A program made the position numbers and the translations under genes. The notes beneath the pieces were generated by a model, which made no database searches, was not told the DNA's origin, and saw only the letters and a list, made by a program, of their open reading frames with translations. Shown one piece after another: positions 39,001 through 47,176 of a stretch of DNA of 64,000 bases (the first letter of the stretch is position 1; each line of letters starts with the position of its first letter). Origin of the DNA: CAZEAN01 sp964510225 (GTDB lineage Bacteria; Planctomycetota; Planctomycetia; Isosphaerales; Isosphaeraceae); contig CAZEAN010000005.1 in assembly GCA_964510225.1 (NCBI GenBank), forward strand, positions 34,610-98,609. Direction: 5' to 3'.

Positions 39001-39502
39001 GTTTGCACCGGCATTACAGAGTGAGGTCCGACGGAGTTGGAACATCGGCCAACTCGCTAGCGACGAGGTAATCGATGAGTTAACTGCAAATAAGCTTCGT
39101 CCAACGAATAAGAGGCCAAGTCGCCTTTCCTCCTATCTTCGAAACAAGCGTCGCTTTCTCGGAGTTCAATCCCGGAGTGAGAGCAATGCTTCGACTCGAT
39201 GGGAGTTGCTACCTGACGTGACAGAAGCGGAGATACGGAGTGTGTTGAGTGAGGCTAAACGTCAACGACTTCGCCCGGTTGACATCACCGGTGATGAAAT
39301 CGAGGGCGTTGTTCACTATAGTCTCTTACTTGTCGAGAACAGTCCGCTTGCAGATTGGGAAGTTGACCTTGGTGTCTCGGATTCTGATTGGGAGCAAGTG
39401 CTCACAAATCGACTAAGAACGAATGTTCATCCAGCAATGTTCTCTACTTATATTGAAAATGGATCGCCCAAGCATGTTGTGATTTGGCTTCGATCACGAT
39501 AG
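36083..39502 (+). CDS. Transmembrane Ser/Thr kinase with WD40 propeller and C-terminal tandem-repeat domain
   Basis: 1139 residues from GTG 36083 (GAGGG eight bases upstream; a TTG at 36068 is also open). Residues 30-98 form a helical leader common in planctomycete kinases. The kinase domain (about 101-370) has GRGGMGRVY, Lys130, HRDIKPHN (222-229) and DLG in place of DFG (242-244). One membrane helix is at 433-454. Outside the membrane lie WD40 blades (about 535-850; SGADGTLRSWDLASG, AGLDGLLRLWNRETG and TGSDDGRLRLWKL). The last 260 residues hold repeats with LRAFRRWIRRCRDLGLIPVD, and then RLRPVDITGDEIEGVVHYS, resembling bacterial tandem repeat domain 1. So a cytoplasmic kinase is linked to a periplasmic sensor. 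Confidence 0.92.
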   Translation: MEESELTPQLPSEAPQQSGGVEGSEAPISSVSTSTMIKRILKLGLVDAPVMKKLLDGRDPATELPESDWVLRALVQEQVLTDFQAAAIRRGRIDDLVVDNYIVLRQIGRGGMGRVYEVIHRRLCKRAALKLVDSDYASDSRVIRRFQREVESTARLVHPNLVTAFDAGEFAGRPYLVMEFVDGADLNRLIKERGSLPLDQALDILTQAARGLREAHKRGIVHRDIKPHNLLVSRDGVVKVSDLGLARVSEVQGTGGEDKHELTRFGSVLGTVYYISPEQARNARDADERSDIYSLGCTLHTMLTGLPPFRGETAVNVVVAHRMKKPPRLRDSIPGLPSSVESLFQRMLAKNPADRPQSMDELLALLDAIVRGQTSNEPDPATLLASTPLSSGPFTLSGLTIDGPLQLGLKQPDDRVKPSQADSNQESRSRRQIWPIVCAVGVTTLLVTALFVVINRRSSQESNQSAANQIESMASAQHHSDRFPEPRPLQGDFGSQLSAQPDDSMVLDQSSGTKGANQVSTPPTETKDPTVDFLSTVGSPRLIQAFPVRQRSLCAVGITPDGEHAFTSSIDGRVLYWDLRTGRNLLGFSYRTYVSDDTALVECIAVDPEGLWGVLGGSEGSILIIDLGTLQKAAESGDGAALSLAFRRLEGHEGRVLDLTMGAEGKSFISSGADGTLRSWDLASGEEIGELVSNEGRRVFSIDLDTDRLSILSSGENRRLEIRESSRSAAPIETYWEPEASLSALFCDEGKMILSAGLDGLLRLWNRETGRLRWRLDSSQGRLYKVAVSRDGTFALSVGERDLVLRDVGSGKEIHRYPIDETTRNVCFVPGYSAALTGSDDGRLRLWKLPERSMIPAVGPALSAADEIGVGRLTEVPSRLSIFSGGDLRAFRRWIRRCRDLGLIPVDLDAYNWGGVALFGGIAEPNTAARNWECEVTIGDEFISYVQQRENRGLTLFAFDACELDDQRAEVTLFAPALQSEVRRSWNIGQLASDEVIDELTANKLRPTNKRPSRLSSYLRNKRRFLGVQSRSESNASTRWELLPDVTEAEIRSVLSEAKRQRLRPVDITGDEIEGVVHYSLLLVENSPLADWEVDLGVSDSDWEQVLTNRLRTNVHPAMFSTYIENGSPKHVVIWLRSR

Positions 39503-39512
39503 CGTGGCTTGG

Positions 39513-41333
39513 CTAATCCCAAGGGAAGCTGAGTCTTGGGCTGTTCTGGTACCGATCCATTTGGAACTGCAATCGGGCGCCGCATCCCGGTTCAAGCCGG
39601 ATGGTGGTGGTATCATCGTTGATGACAGTGCTCAGATTCCCCACTTGAACTGTCCGAAGTTGATGTTCTCCATAAGCACCACCCTGGACAACAACAGTCT
39701 GCTCAATAATAGGACTTATGTTAACAAGGGTCAGGGTTGCTGTGTCCTCGCCGAGGTGCTCGACAAGTGCAGCAACATTCGGCGGAAGACCGGGACGTCG
39801 ACGATCGGGATCGAAGTAGCGAAAGCGACTGTGGAGGATCGGCCTACTGTTTCCTGTTGCTAGACCGCCAAGCATGAGTTCGGTCAATGAGCCGACAGCG
39901 ACCGGATTCAAGAACAAAATATCGTCAGAGAGCCGAGAGTCAGGTGAGGATGAATCATCACGGATTGATTGAACTTGGCGTTGTATCCGAACCAAGTCCC
40001 TACGGAGGGCCTTGACAGGATAGTCGGGCACGCTGCCTTCTAGGTACCCCACCCAACCACCCTCAGGGAGACGAGCTCGGTCGGATTGCTGCATCGACCA
40101 GTAGTAGATATCGAGAGCACCCTGTTGGTAGCGGCCGGGCCGAAATCCATACCAACCGTCATCACCATACATCGTTGGGTACATCGTCGTCCCATCGATC
40201 TCACGCGATTGCAGGTTGATCGCGTCGATCATATCGCGCCAAACGTCAACATATCGCTGATCACCGCTGAGCAGTAGTGCGTTACCGAATCCGATTAACC
40301 CCAGATAGTGTGTATTCCGGTGGGCAATCTCACCAGTCTGGGGTACTTCAACGCTAAACGACCACCCATAGACACCACCATACCAGGGACCGGCTGACCC
40401 TCCGACACTACCATCGAGGCCGACCTTTGTCGGAATGATGTTGTTGTTCTGACGAACTCGTGCCAACCAGGCATCCACATACTCCAACACCCAATCGCGG
40501 TACTCCTCGACACCAGTCAAGGAGTAAGCCGTAAGCCCCAAGGATGTCGCAGCGAGGTTCTGAGGATGATCTCCAACAACGTCGTTGTAGTCTTTGAAAT
40601 GGAAGAGCATTTCGTCGAAGGATTGCTCTCCATGTCGAAGTGAGAACCGGCCTTCGACCTCAATCGGGTCTCCTGCCCAATCGAGTGCCGTGGCATCCCG
40701 GAGCAAGGGTCCCCGACTTCCTGTAATCATACTTCGAATGATCCGATGCTTCGGGTCGTAGTTGGCAACGTATGGGTCAGTACCATTATAAAACCGGGCG
40801 AATCGAGTGGCCCGGTGCCTAAGCAGTTCATCGTGCGGCTCGGCGAGACCATGAAGGAAGAAGGGGCGTAGTCCTTCAGTATGGTGGAGCCAGTCGAACA
40901 TCGAGGAAAACTCTTTGTAGTACATTCCGTCCAAGGCAAGTGGTACTGTCGTCGTCCTGGCGGCGGTGTACTGTCGGAGGTGACCTTCCCAGCCTTTGCG
41001 AAATCGTTCGAGGACGGCATCGGAAGCCCCCAGCGCATACAAGAGTGGCCAGTTACCAAAACTCTCGCTGGCGTCGTCGGGACCGTCATCGCCACCCCAA
41101 CGCTCGACACAAAGGGCATAGCCGCGTTCGTCGAAATAGCGATCAAAGTACAGCTCGACTGCTAGCTCATTCGATGCCAAGAGTGTCCGCTCTAGCAATG
41201 CCCATTCTGGAGGGGACATGGGCTGATCGATAACGATTACTTCGCTTGCTGGTGTGCTTGAATGCAACGCAATAGTCGCGATTAAACCACCAATGAGTTG
41301 GAACATTATTATCTTCGGAGTGTCTGCCTTCAT
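39513..41333 (-). CDS. Secreted glycosidase-like protein, (alpha/alpha) barrel plus C-terminal beta domain
   Basis: 606 residues. A signal peptide covers about 1-30 (MFQLIGGLIATIALHSSTPAS). The body (40-480) is rich in aromatic residues and helical hairpins, with FGNWPLLYALG, HHTEGLRPFFLHGLA, HRNTHYLGLIGFGNALL and YPTMYGDDGWYG. These are the look of (alpha/alpha)6-barrel polysaccharide lyases or glycoside hydrolases. The last 110 residues are beta-rich. I cannot assign a known family or catalytic residues. Its start overlaps the stop of the IorA-like gene by four bases (ATGA), so the two are translationally coupled. Converges with the kinase gene at a ten-base gap. Confidence 0.65.
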   Translation of the reverse strand: MKADTPKIIMFQLIGGLIATIALHSSTPASEVIVIDQPMSPPEWALLERTLLASNELAVELYFDRYFDERGYALCVERWGGDDGPDDASESFGNWPLLYALGASDAVLERFRKGWEGHLRQYTAARTTTVPLALDGMYYKEFSSMFDWLHHTEGLRPFFLHGLAEPHDELLRHRATRFARFYNGTDPYVANYDPKHRIIRSMITGSRGPLLRDATALDWAGDPIEVEGRFSLRHGEQSFDEMLFHFKDYNDVVGDHPQNLAATSLGLTAYSLTGVEEYRDWVLEYVDAWLARVRQNNNIIPTKVGLDGSVGGSAGPWYGGVYGWSFSVEVPQTGEIAHRNTHYLGLIGFGNALLLSGDQRYVDVWRDMIDAINLQSREIDGTTMYPTMYGDDGWYGFRPGRYQQGALDIYYWSMQQSDRARLPEGGWVGYLEGSVPDYPVKALRRDLVRIQRQVQSIRDDSSSPDSRLSDDILFLNPVAVGSLTELMLGGLATGNSRPILHSRFRYFDPDRRRPGLPPNVAALVEHLGEDTATLTLVNISPIIEQTVVVQGGAYGEHQLRTVQVGNLSTVINDDTTTIRLEPGCGARLQFQMDRYQNSPRLSFPWD

Positions 41334-42970
41334 TTGGGCATCTCTCTATGGTCATGGTCGGTTGGAATCTCGACAACGATCATCGTGAGCGAAGGTTGGA
41401 TCCAGGCACTCCGGATCGTCTGCAGTAGTGCGTCGACGCCGACGTCGATATTAATCTTCTGGACGAGTGGTACTCCAATCGCCGCAGCAATGGTGGCGAT
41501 CTCCAATCGAGGACAAGGTCGGTACCGAGCATCACGACCGACACCAGGGTGGGGTTGGTTCCCGGAGGTCTTGGTCGACTTGTTATCTAATACGACGGCC
41601 AGAACCCGACTCTCGGACACAGCAAGATCCGCTAGCGCAGGGAGCGCTGAATGGAAGAAGGCAGAGTCACCAAAAATCGCGATGACACGATCGGGAGTTC
41701 CCGATCGAACGAGCCCGTCCGCGACGCCGAGTGACGATCCAATTGCGTATTTTGCAGTCAAGCGGTCAGCGAGCGTGACTAGGCAACCTGGATCGGCAAT
41801 ATATAAGGGCCGTTGCCCATACTCTCGGCCAACCTGATCAATGGCGTCAAGGATTTCATGATAACGATTGCCTGTACAGTAGCTCGCCTTCTGAGGTCGC
41901 TCGTTGGCTTCACCCTCTTCGAGGAAGCTTGTGTTGACTGGTAGCGTTGGCAGCCATTCCCTAAGCGCCTGCTGTAGTTGCCATCGGAAGAGTTCTCCCT
42001 CCGGCCTTAGGTAGCCATCAAGTTTGCCGATGATCCGGGTGTTGGGAGAATGAGAGTAGGCGATCCGCTCAAGCTCCGCTTCAAGGAGCGGCTCGGACTC
42101 CTCCACAACAAAGACCTCAGTACACTCTCGGAGGAAGTTGCCTAGCCCGTTTTCTTGTGTGGGATAGAGAACTTTGACTTTAGCAATCTTAAGCTGATTC
42201 AAGGATTCTGGCTGCAACACATCGAGCAACTTTTGGTAAGCGAAGCCGGCAGCAACGATCCCTTGCTTCGATTCTGTGTTTCCTCTGACTTCCACGAATT
42301 CTGAAGTCTCTGCCCACTCTGAGAAATCTGCGAGTCGCTGGTGTAGTTGGCGGTGCTTGTCGACCGCGTTACTTGGGACCGGAACGAAGCGACCTTGGTT
42401 GTCGTTGAAGCCGAGATCGGCGGGAGCGGAAGTTTTCGTCTTGGTTGTGACTTGTCCTCGACTTTGAGCGAAGCTCCGGGTCTCGCGGAGAACGATCGGA
42501 GTCTGGAATCGTTCAGAGAGGACGAACGCTTGCAGCATTAAATCGTAGGCATCTGCTGGTGTGGCTGGTTCTAACAGCGGCATTTCAAGAGCGCGGGCAA
42601 GGGTTCTGCTGTCTTGGTCGTTCTGCGATCCATAACCGCCGGGGTCATCACCTAGAAGGATCACCAGCCCGCCGTGTACTGGCGTCAGATTCAAAGTCAT
42701 GAGTGGGTCGAGCATCACATTGAGGCCGACACTCTTGGTGCAAACGAGAGCACGTTTGCCACCGATCGAAACTCCGATAGCAATTTCTAGGGCAACACGT
42801 TCATTTGATGCCCAGTGGACCTGAGGTTCTGAAGTCCCCGGAGTCTGATCAAGGATGTATTGAACGACTTCAGAGCTTGGAGAGCCTGGATAGCTGGTTA
42901 CGACCTGGATCCCAGATGCGAGCGCGGCACGAGCAAAGGCTTCTCCACCACTCAATTCGAGAAATTCCAC
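41330..42970 (-). CDS. Indolepyruvate:ferredoxin oxidoreductase alpha-like TPP enzyme, without ferredoxin domain
   Basis: 546 residues from GTG 42970. The N-terminal pyrimidine domain has VVTSYPGSPSSEVVQYI, SNERVALEIAIG (conserved Glu) and DDPGGYGSQNDQDSR. The C-terminal TPP-binding domain has IFGDSAFFHSALPALA and LDNKSTKTSGNQPHPG. The last is a variant of the TxMTGxQPxP motif of IorA. IorA usually has two C-terminal [4Fe-4S] ferredoxin motifs and a separate IorB; here the CxxCxxC region is absent and no IorB gene adjoins. It may therefore be a decarboxylase or ligase of 2-oxo acids rather than a ferredoxin-linked oxidoreductase. It lies 107 bases after a DUF1501 gene on the same strand. Confidence 0.82.
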   Translation of the reverse strand: MEFLELSGGEAFARAALASGIQVVTSYPGSPSSEVVQYILDQTPGTSEPQVHWASNERVALEIAIGVSIGGKRALVCTKSVGLNVMLDPLMTLNLTPVHGGLVILLGDDPGGYGSQNDQDSRTLARALEMPLLEPATPADAYDLMLQAFVLSERFQTPIVLRETRSFAQSRGQVTTKTKTSAPADLGFNDNQGRFVPVPSNAVDKHRQLHQRLADFSEWAETSEFVEVRGNTESKQGIVAAGFAYQKLLDVLQPESLNQLKIAKVKVLYPTQENGLGNFLRECTEVFVVEESEPLLEAELERIAYSHSPNTRIIGKLDGYLRPEGELFRWQLQQALREWLPTLPVNTSFLEEGEANERPQKASYCTGNRYHEILDAIDQVGREYGQRPLYIADPGCLVTLADRLTAKYAIGSSLGVADGLVRSGTPDRVIAIFGDSAFFHSALPALADLAVSESRVLAVVLDNKSTKTSGNQPHPGVGRDARYRPCPRLEIATIAAAIGVPLVQKINIDVGVDALLQTIRSAWIQPSLTMIVVEIPTDHDHREMPK

Positions 42971-43077
42971 GGACCTTTCTCACTGGCGAGGGACGTGTAC
43001 CGGAGGCAACAGCATTGGTTCCATCTGCTTGTTGTCTCAGGTGTCTGGGTGACCGCACGATGAGTTGGGAATCACGG

Positions 43078-44481
43078 TTAGATGAGTTCCGCGATCGGCT
43101 CACGATTGTCGACAAGAGCGTGAGGACGCTCACTGCGATCATGGAGAATCGTGTTGGCGGCATCGATTCCGACGTTGTGGTAGAGAGTCGCGAAAATGTC
43201 GCGGTAGTGGATTGGACGTCGAATAACGGAGCCAGCTTGGCCATCGGTTGCTCCGATCACTTGACCGGCCCGAATGCCACCTCCGGCGACCAGGCACGAA
43301 GAAACCCGAGGCCAATGATCACGACCGGCACTGTTGTTGATCCGAGGTGTCCGGCCAAATTCGCCCCAAACCACAATCGAGACGTCGTCGAGTCGGCCAG
43401 TTGCGTGGAGATCCTCGATCAGGGCAGCGAGTCCTTGATCCAGCATCGGCAGTGCTAACTTTGCCTTTTCAAAGTTGCCGTTATGCCAATCCCAGTTGTG
43501 CCCGCCTCTGCTTTCGCGCTCGAGTGGATAGCGACTGAAAGCCAGCGTGACACAGCGGACGCCAGCGTCAATAAGTCGTCGGGCGACGAGAAATTGCTCC
43601 AGTAACTTTGGTCCACTCTTGGTTGCAGGGGTCCCCTTCGGAACTCCGTACTTGGCTCGGAGTCGAGGATCTTCCCGATTAAGATCGAGAGCATCGGCAA
43701 TCTTATTGGAAGTCAGGATCCCGAATGCTTGATCGAGGTGGGCGTCTATACCGTCAACCGCTGCACTGGAATCAAGTCGGGACCGCACACGATCAAGACT
43801 CGCGAGCAAAGCGCGACGGTCCTCTAATCGATTGAGGGTAATCCCATCGAGTGTAATGCCACCCTCAGCCATCTTGTTCGGTTCGAATCCTTCGAACGCC
43901 GAACCCAGGTATCCTGCTTGATTGAGGGATGCACGCGTCGTGGACTCCGCTTTCGGTGGGGCCAAGCTCACAAACGGAGGGACGGCGGGATCGATCGGAC
44001 CGTGGACTTTGGCTAATACCGATCCCATTGACGGCCACCCTCCTTCGGGATAACCGGGGATGTTCCGAGAATCGCCTTGTTGAGGATGACTTTCCCAACC
44101 GGTCAAGCACTGGTGTAGATTATGGTCGTTGAGCGCACCAACCAAGGATCGGATGATGACAAACTTGTCCATCAAGCCAGCGAGACGAGGCATCAACTCG
44201 GAGATTTCGATTCCCGGAACCTTCGTGGCGATCGGGTTGAACTCGCCACGGATCTCAGCAGGCGCATAAGGTTTGAGGTCGAAAGAATCGAGCTGGGTCA
44301 GCCCCCCTGGCAATAAGATCATGATGACGGCTTTTTCAGACCGCCTTGTGCCGGTCGATGCCTCGGCTTTGAGGATCTCTGGGAGTGCCAAACCGCCGAA
44401 CCCGAGACCTCCGATCTGGAGAAACGACCGGCGTGAGAGCCCATCACAGTAACGACCACTCGATCCTGGAATCTGAAGCAT
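43078..44481 (-). CDS. DUF1501 secreted protein
   Basis: 467 residues. It starts with LQIPGSSGRYCDGLSRRSFLQIG, broken here by a Tat twin arginine at 17-18. The core has VIMILLPGGLTQLDSFDLKP, where other family members have GGPSHLD, then GALNDHNLHQCLTGWESHP, VVWGEFGRTPRI and GRDHWPRVSSCLVAGGG. The Ser of the usual PSHLD is replaced by Thr in LTQLD. The function of the family is not known; the fold resembles sulfatases. It may be co-transcribed with the IorA-like and glycosidase-like genes below it. No DUF1553 partner adjoins. Confidence 0.9.
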   Translation of the reverse strand: MLQIPGSSGRYCDGLSRRSFLQIGGLGFGGLALPEILKAEASTGTRRSEKAVIMILLPGGLTQLDSFDLKPYAPAEIRGEFNPIATKVPGIEISELMPRLAGLMDKFVIIRSLVGALNDHNLHQCLTGWESHPQQGDSRNIPGYPEGGWPSMGSVLAKVHGPIDPAVPPFVSLAPPKAESTTRASLNQAGYLGSAFEGFEPNKMAEGGITLDGITLNRLEDRRALLASLDRVRSRLDSSAAVDGIDAHLDQAFGILTSNKIADALDLNREDPRLRAKYGVPKGTPATKSGPKLLEQFLVARRLIDAGVRCVTLAFSRYPLERESRGGHNWDWHNGNFEKAKLALPMLDQGLAALIEDLHATGRLDDVSIVVWGEFGRTPRINNSAGRDHWPRVSSCLVAGGGIRAGQVIGATDGQAGSVIRRPIHYRDIFATLYHNVGIDAANTILHDRSERPHALVDNREPIAELI

Positions 44482-44689
44482 CGGGCTCTCCTGCGGTGGT
44501 TATCGTCGACCAAGGAGGTTATTGCCGAGAGAACACGCGGGGAGAGCGTAAGTGTCCTATCGCGTGGCTTCTGGATGTCATGAATGCTGCAACCATATGA
44601 TGTTTCGGCGTAGATTGCAATTCCGTTGTGTTCAACAACGGTAAATCATGCGTTTAAAAGAGCTGTTGTCTCTTCGGATTAAAGCTGAT

Positions 44690-45478
44690 TCAGATTTGCT
44701 TGCGTAGCAGGTAGATATCTTGGGTGGGGTTACTGCGTGATCCACTGGGGATCACTTCGAGAATCTCCCAATTCCGTGCGAGATCAGTGGGAACCGATTG
44801 GGGTGGATGGAAGGCAGCGCAATCATTGCTTCCCTCATGATCACTACCGATGACGACGATCTCTCCGCGATCGTAAATGGTCTGGAGACTCTCGGAGAGT
44901 GTCGACCGATAGGAATCACCGTGGAGAGTGAGAAGTAGGAAGCCACCTGGCCGGATCACTCGATTTAGCTCGACCATCCAGTGACGCTGACGTTGTTCAC
45001 TGAGGTGGGTGAACACGGAGAATGCATAAACGAGGCCGAAATGGTGGTTCGGGGCGTCAATGATGCCATCGAGTTCGTTATGGAGGAATCGAGCGAAGGG
45101 GAGATTTTCGCGACACCACCCGATGAGCTTCGGATTGTAGTCGGTGCCGACAACGTCGATCCCAGCGAGTACCCAATCCTGCCAATGTCGGATAACGCGA
45201 CCCACGCCACAGCCAAAGTCAAGGACCGCACCCAGCTCTTCCATCCGACCAACGTATTTGCCCACCAGCGCGCAGACGTCTTCAGCTGCCCACTTACCCG
45301 ATCGGAGAAACCAGGAAGGGTTTTCCGAGGCACCAATGAGGTGAAGCATCTGAGCGGGAGGGACCGGGAGTCCATTTGCTTCGGCAACTCGACGGACAGG
45401 GATCCCTTGGAAGCGATCCTTGAATCGAGCCAACAGATTCTCAACACGACGCCCGACTCTTGCTGCTCCCAATTGCAT
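44690..45478 (-). CDS. Class I SAM-dependent methyltransferase
   Basis: 262 residues. An N-terminal region of about 80 residues precedes motif I, AVLDFGCGVGRVIRHW, which binds S-adenosylmethionine. DVVGTDYNPKLIGWCREN is motif II. LVYAFSVFTHLSEQRQRHW and IRPGGFLLLTLHGDSY are motifs III-IV of the methyltransferase 11/12 type. The substrate is unknown. It is divergent from the DUF1501 gene at 45.7 kb and has no operon partner. Confidence 0.85.
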   Translation of the reverse strand: MQLGAARVGRRVENLLARFKDRFQGIPVRRVAEANGLPVPPAQMLHLIGASENPSWFLRSGKWAAEDVCALVGKYVGRMEELGAVLDFGCGVGRVIRHWQDWVLAGIDVVGTDYNPKLIGWCRENLPFARFLHNELDGIIDAPNHHFGLVYAFSVFTHLSEQRQRHWMVELNRVIRPGGFLLLTLHGDSYRSTLSESLQTIYDRGEIVVIGSDHEGSNDCAAFHPPQSVPTDLARNWEILEVIPSGSRSNPTQDIYLLRKQI

Positions 45479-45733
45479 CCCTCGCTCCCTGGTCCAGAGA
45501 CGATAGAAGGGCTCGGAGGGTTGGTTTAACGGAAGGCCTTCCTACGGTCAATGTAGATCGGACCACTGGATTCTGTGATGATTTAACCACGGTTGCTTCT
45601 GCAACTTGTCCAAACTTGTCCAAAAAGCGGGATCGACGTTAGATTAGATCATTACGGGGATAGAGATTATGCGAAGTCCCAACCTTCTCTGCGGTTGGAT
45701 ACAAGAGAATCTCAGATCATCGAGGCTTGCCTG

Positions 45734-47176
45734 ATGCTCCGGTTGACCACTCGGAACCGTCAACTCTGTGACGGGTTGAATCGTCGGGATTTCCTGCGTG
45801 TTGGGTCGAGTTCGCTGATTGGATTGACGTTGCCGACCCTACTCCAGGCGCAGGAACGCGCGATTGGTCAGTGTACGACGAAGGCAAAGTCGTTACTGAT
45901 CTTCTTCCTTGAGGGTGGTCCTTCGCACCTCGACCTCTGGGATCTTAAGCCGGAAGCCCCGGAAAATGTCCGAGGAGAATTCCGGCCGATTGAAACGACC
46001 GTTCCAAGTCTGCAGTTTTGCGAACATTTGCCGATGACTGCAAAGGTCGCCCATCACCTCACATTGGTGAGGTCGATCCACCATCGCGTCGTCGATCACA
46101 ATGCAGGCGCTTACTTGGCTTTAACGGGCAAGCCACCAGTCTCAGGAGGTAGCTTGATAGTGGCGCCCGGTCCTCGGAACTTCCCGCCGATCGGCTCCGT
46201 TGTGGTCAAAGAACGTCCGATCGAAGAGCCGCTGCCTCCATTTGTCCATGTTCCGGATTGGATGAGCAACAACGGCCACTTCCTCCCGGGGCAGGATTCA
46301 GGTTTCCTTGGGAGTGGATACGAGCCATTTGTCTCGGGTGACCCGAGTCGACGACGTTACCAGGTTCCAGGACTCAAGTTGCCTGCAGAGGTATCGCTGG
46401 AACGCTTGAACCAGAGGCAATCACTCCTTGACGCTGTGAGTGTGGCACAAGATCAACAGTGGCCCCAAGCAGAGGGGTTAGGAGAACACTACAGCAAGGC
46501 TTACCAGCTTGTTTCGAGTCCGGCAGCACGACAAGCGTTCGACTTAAGCAAGGAGCCGGAAGCGGTCCGAGAACGGTACGGCCTCGATCCAGAGAATCCT
46601 CGGCGGAAAGCCGCGCGTCAGTTTGGTGGGCTCCCCCACCTCGGGCAGTGTGCGTTACTTTCCCGGCGTTTGCTTGAGGCGGGTGTTAGGGTGGTGACAC
46701 TCTGTACAGGAGCACGATACGATCAAACTTGGGATACTCACCGTCAACACTTTCCTTTACTCAAGCGATCGATCCTCCCGATGTTCGACCGGGCTTTTTC
46801 TGCTCTGATCGAAGATCTTGACCAACGCGGGATGCTTGAGGAAACCCTCGTGGTCGCAATGGGAGAGTTCGGCAGGACTCCTCGGATCGGACAGATTACG
46901 AGTAACGCTGGAGCCGATGCCAACGGCCGCGATCACTGGCCTCACTGCTATACTGCACTCTTCGCAGGTGGCGGATTCCCCGGCGGAGGAGCGACCTTCG
47001 GCGCAAGCGACCAATTCGGGGCCTACCCTGCCGAACACCCGGTCACTCCTGCTGATATTGCGGCAACGGTGTACGAGGCGATGGGGATCCCGCACGATTT
47101 TATCATCCGTGATCCGCTCGAAGATCGACCTCACTCCCTTACTGACGGAACGCCCATCGCTGCATTACTCGGTTGA
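45734..47176 (+). CDS. DUF1501 secreted protein
   Basis: 480 residues from ATG 45734 (GAGG eight bases upstream). LNRRDFLRVGSSS is a Tat signal (Arg17-Arg18). The core has LIFFLEGGPSHLDLWDLKPE, then IHHRVVDHNAGAY, VVAMGEFGRTPRIG and GRDHWPHCYTALFAGGG. This is the most canonical of the three DUF1501 copies. No DUF1553 partner lies next to it. Its last 46 bases overlap the 3' end of the lipase-like gene on the opposite strand. Confidence 0.92.
   Translation: MLRLTTRNRQLCDGLNRRDFLRVGSSSLIGLTLPTLLQAQERAIGQCTTKAKSLLIFFLEGGPSHLDLWDLKPEAPENVRGEFRPIETTVPSLQFCEHLPMTAKVAHHLTLVRSIHHRVVDHNAGAYLALTGKPPVSGGSLIVAPGPRNFPPIGSVVVKERPIEEPLPPFVHVPDWMSNNGHFLPGQDSGFLGSGYEPFVSGDPSRRRYQVPGLKLPAEVSLERLNQRQSLLDAVSVAQDQQWPQAEGLGEHYSKAYQLVSSPAARQAFDLSKEPEAVRERYGLDPENPRRKAARQFGGLPHLGQCALLSRRLLEAGVRVVTLCTGARYDQTWDTHRQHFPLLKRSILPMFDRAFSALIEDLDQRGMLEETLVVAMGEFGRTPRIGQITSNAGADANGRDHWPHCYTALFAGGGFPGGGATFGASDQFGAYPAEHPVTPADIAATVYEAMGIPHDFIIRDPLEDRPHSLTDGTPIAALLG

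Noticed and set aside
43865..43890. GTTCGAATCC resembling a tRNA T loop
   Set aside because: It lies inside a DUF1501 coding sequence and no matching acceptor or anticodon stem surrounds it.
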